Origin: Brachyhypopomus gauderio | Taxonomy: Eukaryota > Chordata > Actinopteri > Gymnotiformes > Hypopomidae | NCBI RefSeq assembly: GCF_052324685.1 | Contig: NW_027506876.1 | Span: forward strand, 1,319,001-1,383,000 | Reading direction: 5' to 3' | Length of the DNA: 64,000 nucleotides | Shown: positions 50,644-61,500 of the stretch, in pieces | Layout: each line of letters starts with the position of its first letter | Numbering within the stretch: position 1 is the stretch's first letter | Notes under the pieces: generated by a model | Databases searched by the model: none | What the model was told of the DNA's origin: nothing | Seen by the model: the letters and a program-made list of their open reading frames with translations, nothing else | Position numbers and translations under genes: made by a program

Positions 50644-51892
50644 ACACACACACACACTAGTGATTACTAGAGGGCTGTGGATCACACGTGCCCAGAGCAG
50701 TGGGCTGCCCTAGCTGAAGTCAGACCGTATGAAGTCAGACGGTATGAAGTCAGACGGTATGAAGTCAGAACGGCCTCTGTAGCCTGTGTGTAGATCGAAC
50801 CCATGTGTGCAACATGTTCATGTGTTCAGCTCACCGAATGCTCCAGTGAGGTGAGGCTGATGAAACGTAGGAAGAGTTCCCCACCAGAGGACACCGCTAC
50901 AGAGGAATCGGTCTCCTCCAGTCTCTCAATGGCACGTGTCAGGTTCTCTCTCAGTCCCTGGATAGTCTCACCTGGAGAAGGACCAAACACTTAGGCTCCT
51001 AATGGGTTGAACGATGAAAGGTTTTAGGATAGCTTTCTGATAAAAGGTTGTCTTGGCCAGATCAACTTTTTTTTAAATCATAATGATGCCCCAAAGAGTC
51101 ATTACATGGATTCTCCATGTTAAGGTGTGCTTGCATGAGTTGTAAATAGCAGCATTACCCCTGATCTCTAATAAAGAACTATTATAGAGCAGCGAGTCTT
51201 ACTCTGATCTCTAATAAACAACTATTATAGAGCAGTGAGTCTTACTCTGATCTCTAATAAAGAACCATTATAGAGCAGCGAGTCTTACTCTGATCTCTAA
51301 TAAAGAACCATTATAGAGCAGCGAGTCTTACTCTGATCTCTAATAAAGAACTATTATAGAGCAGCGAGTCTTACTCTGATCTCTAATAAAGAACTATTAT
51401 AGAGCAGCGAGTCTTACTCTGATCTCTAATAAAGAACTATTATAGAGCAGCGAGTCTTACTCTGGTCTCTATTAAAGAACTATTATAGAGCAGCGAGTCT
51501 CACTCTGGTCTCTAATAAAGAACTATTATAGAGCAGTGATTCTTACTCTGGTCTCTCTTCAAGAACTCCAGGAGAGACCGTATAGCTGCGACTGCAGAGG
51601 CGACGTCAGGATCCTGGCTCATCTGCGTCCTGAAATACTCCACCAACTCTGAAGCGAGTTGTACACACATAAAAAACACTTTAGCAACAAACAATTTATG
51701 TTGACATCAAGTTTAAAGATTGCTACATGATGTCTTAAGTTATTCCACCAGGTAGGCGAGTTTTTATCTATTGTATTCACGTCATATATGCCCACTGTAA
51801 CGTTAAACTAGGCTGGGGTGGTTCCAGCTAGGCAAATATAGCAACCAAGAGACACAATCAGATTTGTGCCATAGCCTACCTCCTTCATCCAT
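43651..51892 (-). CDS. eif2b1: Translation initiation factor eIF2B subunit alpha
   Basis: Nine coding exons on the minus strand, in order 51880-51892, 51547-51648, 50835-50971, 49720-49836, 47377-47489, 46965-47033, 46722-46797, 44199-44324, 43651-43806. They sum to 909 bp, 302 aa (human 305), with consistent phases. The start is MDEGELVEYF. Conserved blocks include [80 protein letters not shown] and [20 protein letters not shown], ending in KLYL. It is a regulatory subunit of the eIF2 guanine nucleotide exchange factor; the alpha dimer bridges the decamer and senses phosphorylated eIF2. Introns are loaded with minisatellites and two hAT-like insertions. Exon 2's donor is duplicated in a 43-bp array. 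Confidence 0.96.
44370..45051. repeat. Variable tandem repeat of GTATGTGTTTATGGGTGTGT, left half
   Basis: About 25 units of 22-30 bp in eif2b1 intron 7. The Cys/Val/Tyr-rich frames across it are artefacts. The same array resumes at 46285 after a transposon insertion. Confidence 0.93.
45052..46284. mobile_element. hAT-like element in eif2b1 intron 7
   Basis: The ends are TAGGGTTGCAGCGGTAACCG and, inverted, TAGGGTTGCAACGGTATGAG, with TTTCACGGTAT shared further in. GTGTGTGT lies on both sides (45044-45051 and 46285-46292), but this sits inside a TG-rich array and is weak proof alone. No transposase frame. The interior 45270-45840 matches the inverse of the element at 57737-58423. Confidence 0.75.
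46285..46708. repeat. Variable tandem repeat, right half
   Basis: Continuation of the array at 44370-45051. It reaches to within about 13 bp of eif2b1 exon 7 (46722), so on the minus strand it starts almost at the exon 7 donor. Confidence 0.93.
47549..49446. mobile_element. Probable hAT-like insertion in eif2b1 intron 4
   Basis: The exact 8-bp sequence GTGGAAAC lies at 47541-47548 and 49447-49454. The right end, inverted, reads TAGGTTTGGGCAGTATGACG; the left end matches it only loosely (CATATCGCTGTATT against CAGTATGACGGTATT). A GGTATTACCGG-type motif appears near both ends. Most of its length is the 34-bp array described next. Confidence 0.5.
47655..48929. repeat. 34-bp minisatellite, about 37 copies
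   Basis: The unit is TTGTGTATATATACCCCGTG followed by TTCTTAATGCCCCG. Copies are nearly identical, with small variant clusters (GAGTATATA at 47840-47980, CATGCCCAG at 48066-48180). It lies inside the probable hAT insertion. Confidence 0.95.
49855..50285. repeat. 39-bp minisatellite upstream of the eif2b1 exon 4 acceptor
   Basis: Eleven copies of ATTAAATATGAGTAACCTTT followed by ATGTACACGAAAGACCAAC. 39 is a multiple of three and has no stop in one frame on each strand, so 13-residue repeat peptides appear on both strands. They are not genes. Confidence 0.95.
50510..50710 (-). mobile_element. Truncated copy of the SINE at 32871-33166
   Basis: Shares TTTGTCAATTGTGATTTT, TAACCCATCTGTGCAGTTAG, an (AC)n run and CACACGTGCCCAGAGC with the longer copy. 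It breaks off before the tRNA-like head. Confidence 0.75.
51150..51546 (-). repeat. 43-bp minisatellite that includes the eif2b1 exon 2 splice donor
   Basis: About nine copies. On the minus strand each unit contains GAGACCAGA|GTAAGA or the variant GAGATCAGA|GTAAGA, repeating the end of eif2b1 exon 2 (AGAGACCAGA) and its donor. CTCGCTGCTCTATAATAG then follows. The copy nearest the exon has AATCAC in place of ACTCGC. Confidence 0.92.
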
Positions 51893-52274
51893 ACTGCACT
51901 CTCGTCTTGAACGGCGTCACGTAGAGTATGTGGTGAAAAAGTAAAGTTACTCCAATATCAACCAAGTCTGCCCAAACCTCTAAACTCTCGTCGACCAGGA
52001 TCTCCACAGCACGCTGTTGCTGATGCAATGAATGACAGAGATCACGCCCACCGCAACTGACACACTACAACCGAGCAAAACTGCACTGTGGTCAAACACA
52101 CGGAGCCCGTAGCTGACACAGACGCGTTATTTGACTGCCCACGTCCCCCGGACACACTGTTGTCCAGCGTGTTCAGTCTCCACGGCGCCGCAGGACCAAC
52201 CGCGCCGTCGCGCCGTGATTGCGTCACACGCGACGCCGACCACGTGATCTGTTCGCGCGGAGCAGCTGGTCGCC
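51893..52274. promoter_or_regulatory. Bidirectional promoter between eif2b1 and gtf2h3
   Basis: 382 bp separate the two start codons, which point apart. The right half is GC- and CpG-rich (52130-52270), has CACGTG at 52240, and no TATA box. Human EIF2B1 and GTF2H3 are also head-to-head. Confidence 0.7.
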
Positions 52275-55200
52275 ATGGCGTCAGGTAGCGGCCTGCGAAA
52301 ACGTTGCTTTTGTGCAAATACACGAGCCCTGTTTCAGTTCGTTTAATGGTGTTTTAAATGTTTGTTTTAATCGTATGCCCGTATTCCTGTGAAAAAAACG
52401 AAGCAGATTTCGCCATGTTCCAGTTTGTTCCTAGTTACATAGCTAGCTAGCACAGCTAGACCACCTTAAGGAGGTTAACGTGTTGGTGTCTGTAGGTGTT
52501 TAGTGTTGGTGGGCTCATCATCTGGTGATTTCACACTGAACTAACATCCTGTTCTTGGTCCACAGAAGACGAAATTAGTCTTCTAGTCATTGTGGTAGAT
52601 GTCAATCCAATTTGGTGGGGCCAGCAGGTGCAGCGAGACCCACAGGTGTGTTGAGTGTTTTTTTTAGTTTTGTATTATTGTTGTTAAAGGGTGCAGTGGG
52701 GTGCACGCCAGCGGTGTCTGCTGTAAGAGAACTTTGCAATTAAAGCGAGAAATGTCCTTTAGTTGATCACACAATTTGGAAGTAAGAATAATCTTGTTGG
52801 CAGCTGATGCATGTGTAGTTGCTGCATGCTATGACAGAAGTTTGATCTCACATCTTCCCCTCTCAGTTCACCCTGTCGAAATGTCTGGACGCGGTGATGG
52901 TCATGGCAAACTCTCACTTGGTTATGGCCAGAACAAACAAGCTGGCCATCGTTGCTAGCCACTGTCAGGAGAGGTAAAGCACTACATTACCCAGGAAACC
53001 AATCTCTGAATGTTACTCTGGAAACCAATTTCTGAATGTTAACCAAAGCTGTTGTCACTACTGACAGGTCTTCAGAGCGTCATCACTCATGTGTTTTTCC
53101 CCTGGTTTGCCAGGGTCAGCTCGGGGTGACACTGACACTATTTTGTATCTACTTTCCCCTTGAAGTCACTTCCTGTACCCAAGCAAGCACTGGAAAGCAG
53201 GAGACGTTGCCGGGGACGACCCATCGTCGGGCAGCTGTGATGGCAAATATGAGCTCCTGTCTGTTGCAAATGACCTTATTGTAGAGGAGATGAAGAATCT
53301 CATGGGCCGTAGTAAGTAGCTGCTAGCTCAGACTTCTGTATTCTCCTTTTGAATGTGAAATGGCAGTTTATTCACTAAGCAGCAGTGTTTATGAAGTGAA
53401 TTGTGAATGTACAAAAGTATCCTTTCACATTAATTAAATACACTTGTCTTGTTACTGCCACTTAAAAATCATATGTATATCTCATTTCAGTTTTTGCACA
53501 AATTCTTATTTCTATAAAATAAAAGTGTATAAAAATCAATTAAATCTAAAGTTTTTCCTTTTTAAAGCACAGGTGAAAGGTCACCAGACAGACACCTTAT
53601 TGGCTGGATCCCTTGCCAAAGCTCTGTGCTGTATCCTTTACAATGTTTGTACAAGGGTTTGCACAATATATCTTTTAAAAAGTATGCGTTTGTGTCATCT
53701 GGATCAGATAGTTGATTTTCTTTAATAGGTGACTCTTAGATATTCATCGAGTCTCTAAGAACCTGGAAGGTAAAGCTGTTTTTTGCTATGGAAACAAAAA
53801 TATAACCCTGTAATATTTACACAACTAATAAATTAATAGGTCATCTTTATGATTTATTATGGGTAATCATCCTTTACAGTTGATTCTAGACATGCTTCTA
53901 CTGTAACATCTTTCTGAGTAATCTGAGCAATTGAGTAAAACTTCCATTTTTGTTTTTAGCTGGTCAAGAAATGAAGTCGAGGATATTGGTGAGAACCTGG
54001 TTTATTTTTGCTTCTGCAACTGTGGCTACAAATGAACCTGGATCTCATTTCCATAACAGACTGTACTGTGCAGGTGGTCAAAGCAGCTGAAGACTGTGCA
54101 CTGCAGTACATGAACTTCATGAACGTGATCTTTGCTGCACAGAAACAGGTGTTTATTAGATTCTCGTTACCAATGTGTACAGTTGATGGGAGATCTTGTT
54201 GGGATGGGAGATGTGATGATCTTGTCCTGGTCATGACCCCTTTTCCCACTCTCACTAGAATGTCCTGATTGATGCGTGTGTGCTGCACTCTGATTCAGGC
54301 CTTCTGCAGCAGGTATGTTTTCAAAGGAACATCCTCACCATGTTTCACTCATCAAATGTGATTTCCACAGAGAGAGTTTAAAACCTTTTCCCTTACCACT
54401 TCCATATAATGCCCAGTCTTGGTCTAGTTTACTGCCTCCCAAAAATACTTTTTATTCTATAATTAGGGCTTAATAATGTATAATTTTAATAACAAAGACA
54501 AATACCTTCCATTTCCACAGGCATGTGATATAACTGGGGGCTTGTACCTGAAGATTCCCCAGAAGACTGCTCTAGCACAGTATTTACTGGTGAGATGGTC
54601 AAGTCTAACCAGTGTGGCCAGCACAATTTTCCAGACGTTTCTCATACCATGGCTAAGTTTTCTTATTCATCTGAATCCAGCCTTGTTATCTGATTACCTC
54701 AGTGATTCATCTCCTTTCATCTTCTCGGTCATATGTCTACTTATGGAGCTGTGGTGTTTTTCTTAGTGGGTGTTCCTACCAGATGTGGACCAGCGCTCCC
54801 AGTTGGTTCTTCCTCCACCAGCACACGTGGACTACCGAGCAGCATGCTTCTGTCACCGTAATCTGATCGAGATCGGTTATGTCTGCTCAGTGTGCCTGTC
54901 CAGTACGTTTCAGTCTTATTCTTCCTTATGTCATTGTTAAAACCTACAGACCTTACTTATTAGCCTGAAAGGATGACATATATATCTAACCATTTATCTG
55001 TCTAAATCAGCCATTCTTGTATTTGTTTTTTCTTCATAAATTCAGGCCGAATCTTTGGATGTCATTTCTAAATCTCCATTTGAAGCTTTAAAGTGATGCA
55101 TAATGTCATCATGTAGATTAATTTTCTTCTTGTTTCTTTGCCATTAAACAGTATTTTGCAACTTTAGTCCTATCTGCACAACATGCGAGTGAGTACTTTC

Positions 55201-55390
55201 AGTACAATATTGTTGTTTTTCATTCAAATTTTACCTTGAAACATCTTCAAGCATGTTGACTGGGTGGTTAACTAACCAAATGAATTAACTTAATTCATTT
55301 TGTTTTATTTTTTCTTTTTGTAGGACTGCCTTTAAGATTCCATTGCCACAGATGATTAAACCAAAGAAGAAAAAACTTAAAGCAAACTAA
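52275..55390 (+). CDS. gtf2h3: TFIIH subunit p34 (GTF2H3/Tfb4)
   Basis: Thirteen exons: 52275-52284, 52566-52645, 52867-52973, 53166-53311, 53568-53630, 53740-53769, 53960-53988, 54074-54148, 54259-54312, 54521-54589, 54767-54902, 55152-55188, 55324-55390. They total 903 bp, 300 aa (human 308). Exon 2 has the family's [14 protein letters not shown] at the start of the vWA-like fold. Exons 5-10 give [31 protein letters not shown] and [14 protein letters not shown]. Exons 11-13 hold the C-terminal zinc-binding region (ACFCHRN, VCSVC, IFCNF, ICTTCE) and a basic tail [10 protein letters not shown]. The protein is a core TFIIH subunit, paired with p44, for transcription initiation and nucleotide excision repair. 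Exons 6 and 7 are only 30 and 29 bp. The first exon carries ten coding bases. Confidence 0.96.
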
Positions 55391-55603
55391 TCAAATGTCT
55401 GCCACAATACTCTAATGTTAGTGTGGAATACAGTTTTCTTTTTCACGATAGTGTGTGTGTATGTGTGCGTGCGTACAACTTGAAATTTGGGCATTAGAGA
55501 TTTTTGTAAGTCATTAATGAGAGTTTTAAGTGATAAATCTGGACATGAAAATAACTGAGAAAAATGTACATGCTCACATTTGTACTGTAAATATTGTTTT
55601 ATT

Positions 55604-55609
55604 ATTAAA
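55604..55609 (+). terminator. gtf2h3 polyadenylation signal (variant)
   Basis: ATTAAA lies 214 bp after the stop codon; no AATAAA occurs nearer. Confidence 0.5.
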
Positions 55610-56772
55610 GAATTATTGTAAGTTATATTTCCCTTGGTTTTTTTTTTGCAGCCATTTTTCTTACATTGAAGTAAGGAATGTTTTAAAGAAGCAAGATATT
55701 TCTTAAAACAAGGAAATACGACAAAACAGCTAATACATTGTATTTGTACATTTAAAACATCAATGCTTGTGCCATGTATAAGAAGAGATAAATAAAAACA
55801 TTAAAAAGTGAACGTGGAAAGATGTAAACGCATTAAGTGTAGACGGTGTCAAATGTAGGCTGAGTAATTTTTTAAACCGGCGGGTTTTTAAAGTCTTGGC
55901 CGGTTACTCGCAGCTGTGGCGCTTTAACCCCGTTTGTCCTGGTCACTGCAACAGGGCGTCGGGCTGGTTAAACCCTCACCTGCTGGGAGGTTGAAGCTGG
56001 TGCAGAGACAGAGACAGGTGGTGTCGGGACAGTTGGTGCGGAGATAGAGACAGACAGGTGGTGTCGAGACAGGTGGTAACATCTCAACACTGTACTGGTG
56101 AACTACTGCAGCGGGTCTGACCAACTCCGTAGGTATAACCTCACTTAACCCAACCCAGCTAGCTAACTTAGCTCACCGGCAGACAAACCTCAAATAAACG
56201 GGCAACCTGACGATTACTAGCGGGGTCTTTTTTAACATTTTGCCTGAGTTTCGTCGATGTGCACCAGGTTGTCTGGTTATGTTTGGTGGTTTTGACAGCT
56301 GTTGGTCAGCTAACTAGCTAACGAGTAGAAGCTAATCTTATCTGAAATCTTGCTAGCAAATGTTACTCATGTTACCTTTACAGATAACTTGTCTAATTTG
56401 ATCAAATATGTGTAGCCTCATCTGGAAAATATCCCTTTGTTTTATTTGCGCGTGTGATTTGAGTGTTGCGTTCCTAGTAAGTAAGCTAGCTAACTATTGA
56501 GCTATGTTAGCAATAACTTTTGCTAACGTGATTGTCACGAGTTCGTCAGCCACTGCATTCCTATCAGACCGGACGGTGCTGTTTGTAGGTGTATAACTCC
56601 TGCTCTTAGATAAAAGGTCCAAGTCGAAGGTTTAGACACCTGATTGAATAAGTGAATACATTTGTATGTATAAGACAAAACTTATTTTCAGAACAAAAAT
56701 AAATAGAATCTATAGATTTACTATAGATGTTTCACATATCTCTCATACCTACACCTCCTATGCAGTGTGTGT

Positions 56773-56780
<8 letters not shown>
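55610..56780. other. Intergenic region and probable 5' end of rabgef1-like
   Basis: A GC-richer block at about 55880-56230 could be the promoter and non-coding first exon, since the coding start lies just inside a downstream exon. No exact exon can be fixed. CTAGCTAAC-type short repeats are scattered around 56150-56520. Confidence 0.35.

Positions 56781-56824
<44 letters not shown>
56781..56824. repeat. (TA)n microsatellite
   Basis: A GTGTATGTGTG leader followed by about 20 TA units, directly beside a Tc1-like end. Confidence 0.95.
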
Positions 56825-56829
<5 letters not shown>

Positions 56830-56830
56830 C

Positions 56831-57628
56831 ACACTCACCAGCTCACCAGCCACTTTATTAGTACATCTTGCTAGTATCGGGTTGGACCCCTTTTACCTTC
56901 AGAACTGCCTTAATCCTTCATGGCAGATTCAACAAGGTACTGGAATCATTCCTCAGAGAGTCTGGTCCATATTGACATGATAACATCACACAGTTGCTAC
57001 AGATTTGTCGGCTGTACATCCATGATGTGAATCTCCCGTTCCACCACATCCCAAAGGTGCTCTATTGGATTGAGATCTGGTGACTGTGGGGGCCATTTGA
57101 GTACAGTGAACACATTGTTGGTGTTGAAGAAACCAGTCTGAGATGATTCACACTTTATGACATGGCGCATTATCCTGTTGGAAGTAGCCATCAGAAGATG
57201 GGTACACTGGTCATATAGGGATGGACATGGTCAGCAACAATACTTGGGTAGATTTTGGCATTGATATGATGCTCAGTCGGTACTAATGGGCTCAAAGTGT
57301 GCCAGGAAAATATCCTCCACACCATTGCACCACCACCACCAGCCTGATCCATCGATACAAGGCAGGATAGATCCATGCTTTCATGTTGGTAACGTCAAAT
57401 TCTGACCGTACCATCCAAATTGAGTTACTGTTTCCATTCTATCAGCTCGAACCAGTCTGGCCATTCTCCTCTGGTATCAGAACCGGCTGGCCATTTTCTC
57501 TTTTTCTCATTCTATGAAAAGCCTAGAGATGGTTGTGCATGAAAATCCCAGTAGATCAGCAGTTTCTGAAATACTCAGACCAGCCTGTCTGGGACCAACA
57601 ACAATGCCATGTTCAAAGTCATGTAATT
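56831..57628 (-). mobile_element. Tc1-like transposon, internally deleted
   Basis: Begins with the family terminus around CACCAGCCACTTTATTAGTA. On the minus strand, 57191-56997 encodes W-P-P-Q-S-P-D-L-N-P-I-E-H-L-W-D, the signature DDE transposase block of Tc1/mariner. A separate frame at 57376-57191 carries more of it. The region after about 57420 joins distant parts of the family sequence, so it is deleted and inactive. The fragment at 9205-9368 is the opposite end of this family. Confidence 0.85.
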
Positions 57629-57736
57629 GACATCATAGATAGAGATGAAATGAGGAAAAAATCATTGAGGAAAATCACATTGTCTGATTTTAAAGAATTT
57701 AATTGCTAGAGTAGGTAGGATTAACATGGTATATCC

Positions 57737-58423
57737 TAGGGGTGTCACGATTCTCTAAATCCTCGATTCGATTGTATTTCCGATTTTACCTGACGAAAAT
57801 TAATGTTGCATTGTGTTCCAGGTTTGAAAAGTGCTGAGATTTAGGCTAAAGTACTTGAAAATGCTTGAAAGTGTAACTAATTCGTTTCACAACAAATAGC
57901 TGTCTGACTGAACAGTTCTCTTGTATTACGTTAACAAATACGAGCCTCTTGTAATTCCAGGACGAAACATGAGAGAACGTGAAGACGTTAAGATTGGGCG
58001 TTTTGAAAATAAACAACCATTAAATAATGTGATGAAAAAGCGAATTATTTAGAATCATTACGAGTATATGTATAAATATTTAACTTAATTAGGTGCTTTA
58101 ATTTCACCTTCTAAAGGTGTATGAGCCCAGAAAACATTACTTGGTTCATTGTGCTGAAGCACGGCGTGCAAAATTCGAGAGGTGCACGACCTTGCGAATC
58201 GCCAGCGTGCATGAGCGGAGCCACCGCGATTACGCCATTTTCGGCACGCGGACACTCGCGATGTGTCTAGTTTAAAGCAGGCTTTACATTGCGTAGTGTG
58301 GGTGCTTGCGTAGCTTAGAGGGAGGGATCGTCGATCCTCTTTTTGACTTCGAGGCTCAAGATCATGGCATAATTTCGATCGATTTCGATTTAATATCGTA
58401 ATATCAAAATCGTGACACCCCTA
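57737..58423. mobile_element. hAT-like element with perfect 8-bp target duplication
   Basis: The ends are TAGGGGTGTCACGATT and AATCGTGACACCCCTA (18-bp level inverted match including CG). GTATATCC flanks both sides exactly (57729-57736 and 58424-58431). There is no transposase frame. The interior matches the inverse of 45270-45840. It ends 144 bp before the rabgef1-like start codon. Confidence 0.9.
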
Positions 58424-58566
58424 GTATATCCCATGGTCAGGTCCTCTTCAGATGTGGCAGCATGTTCTGTACATAATTGTGTGACAAACAGATGTGGAGC
58501 AATGGTAACAAATTCACCCCCCATCCGCCCTCAGGTCAGCTGGGTGGAGACGTGGAGGTGTGAGGG

Positions 58567-61500
58567 ATGTTGGCCGACCAGAAGAGAGGGATACACCTCA
58601 GCCAGGTGGAGCTTCTCTGTAAAGATGGCTGTGGCTATTATGGCAACCCAACGTGGGACGGTTACTGCTCACTGTGCTGGAGAAAGAGGTCTCGCAAGAC
58701 TGAAACCAACAAACAGGAGAATGGGTAGGAGTTCAGAAACCATGAACAGACTACGCTGTAAACCACAGAATTACATGAGTTACATGTTTTGCAGTGTGTG
58801 GGTGTGTGTTTGGGTGGTGGTGGTGGTGGGGTTTGGTCATTCCGTCATACAGCACAGATGAGGCATTCTAGCAGTTTCTAGTATGGGTTTTATTTTAGTT
58901 TGTGAGTGTGTAGCCTCCGTATTGATGTGTAACCTTTAACAGGGTTGATGAGAAGAAAAGGCGGGAGAAAAGCAGACGCTCCAGCAGTGTGATGCGGCTT
59001 CTCTGGGGGAGTCCCTCACCACCACGACAAGGTATGTACTGGGTTACTTGAACATACTGGTTATACTGGGATGTACAGCACGAATGCCTAACCCTGGTCC
59101 TTGAGATTTACAGTTACTCTAATAACTTTATTAAATGGAAATATATAATAGTTTCTCTTTATTAATTTATACTTTGAATTTTTTGTGTACTTTTACATGT
59201 ATTCCTGTTTTAATTCAGTGTATCTGGAGAATGAGTTTTTCAAAGGCTAAAATATTTTGCAATCTTTTGAAATCCTCAGATAGATTTCCCAGTTGTTCTG
59301 CTTGTCATAAGATACACACACACAAACTCATAGCATACTAAGTTCTAACCTTAATGAACACATTTGCCTTTTGTTGGCAGAGTCCTCAGAAACTCCCGAA
59401 GCAACACTGAAGGCCTTTCAGAGCCTGGAGCCCGGAGACTTCCGCGGCTTCCTGAAGGTGATGCGGAGGCCGTCGTCCCAGCGCCTGCAGTCCCAGTGCA
59501 CCGCCTTCCTGAACACCATCCAGGCCTACCATGTAACCCCCACCCCAGCTCCTCCATCTCCTGTCTTCCCCTTCACTATCAACATGCACCCTGTGCGTCT
59601 GTTAATCCCCAGAACTCAGTTCCTTTAACAGGTCGGCCTCTCTTTTATTTCAGGATCTACCCATTCAGAAGCAATCAGACATGGTGCAAGATTTCTATCA
59701 GAGTATTGCTGATCACTTCAGCAGTGAGTTGATTTGTTTTGTCCTACAAGGACTCTGCGGTCCTCTTAGCACAAAGTGCACACCAGTGTAGGTGAGGGTT
59801 TTAAATAAAATGGACGCTGCTGTTAGGAGAGGAATACACTGCTTCAGGTGTCTTGGGCTTTGCTTTTAGGTCTGCCCGACGAGCAAGTTACTCAGATGAT
59901 GGAGCACATTGAGAAACTGATCATGACCAATTTGCACAAGTGGGTCTTCTGCCATGACAGTTGTGATGATGAGCAGAAGGACCTGACACTCCAGAGAAGG
60001 ATCAAGTGAATACTCCAAGCCTAATTAACGACAGCTTGAAACTTATTTAATTTTATTTGCTTCATAAATATACATATCTGTTAACCAGTTTACCCCAATA
60101 GGTCCTTAAATGGTTGATAATCACATTATAGAAATCATTCATTAATTTCTTGAATCATGTTTTGTGATTGACAGGTCATTAAACTGGGTCACCCCTCAGA
60201 TGCTACATGTGCCTTTCCCTAAAGGTGGATCAGATATCAGTGACCCATATTTACCAGCAATCACAGGTACAGAATTGGTTGTCGTATTGTACCATGCTCA
60301 AAAGCTTTGTTTGATTTAGGCCTTAAAAGTTTAATTGTTCTAATAAGATTATGCTTTATCTATTGGATCAAATAGAAATGTTTACAGTCATGTCTTTACC
60401 ATATTGTTGCATACTGTCCTGCATTAAAGCAGCAGACCGAGTCGTTTAATCAGACTTTTCGTATTGTGTCCTGCAGCCATCATCGAGATGGACGCCAAGC
60501 GTGCGCCTCAGGACAAACTGTCCTGTGTGTCCAGGTGCAGTCAGAACGTGTTCCAGGCCCTGGCCCTCTCAAACAACCATCCCGCCAACGCCGACGACTT
60601 CCTGTCTGCTCTGGTGTATGTGGTTCTGAGGGCAAACCCCCCTCGCCTGCACTCCAACCTCAACTACGTCATTCGCTTCGGTCTGCCCCAAAGTCTGATG
60701 GCGGGGGAGAGCGGCTACTACTTCACCAACCTGGTGCGTCCATGATCATCACACCAGAGATCGTATCTGGAAAACATTTAACCAAAACAAAACATTACAC
60801 GTGGGCGTTATAGAAATAAAAAAACTGACGTAAATCAGTTAGGACTGAGTGTTTAGTGATGCATTAAATTCACCAATGAATGGAAAGTGATTTCCTGTCA
60901 ATGCGTATTTTGCGTATAAAGTCACGCTAACCGTTGTTAAGACACGCTGGCATATCTGGAAACACTGATCTGTGATGTGCCCCTGCACTCTCAGTACTAG
61001 AGGTGTATTCAACTAAGGATTTTCATAGTCAAATCTGATTCGTCAGCTTTTCCCTTTAGTCGACTAATAGTCGAATCGGGTTTATTTTTATTTTTTTATT
61101 TAGAGCACCTTAAACGGGATCCCGTTCTCATTCAAAACTTTTTCCCTCTTCAAAGTAAAAACCTAAAACACTCAGGTAAATGAATAAACACAGTAGGTTG
61201 GCTTTATTCAGCTTTTATTTATTTACTTATTAATTTTTTTATGAAACGTTAGAGAACATTAACCGTCTGTGCGCATTGCACATATTGAACTGTCAGACAG
61301 GCACTGTGCAAAATGTCAAAAATATTTTAAATAAAATGTGCCTGCCTGAAAATATAAAAACATTGCCACACAACAGCAAAAAAATATAAGGAAAGGTTCA
61401 AGTAACGGGGTTTAAAAGCAAACAGCAACAAGGCTTACTTGACGAGACGACACGACCGAAACGACAAACGGCTGAACTGTTTTTTTCCGCCTTACGTGTT

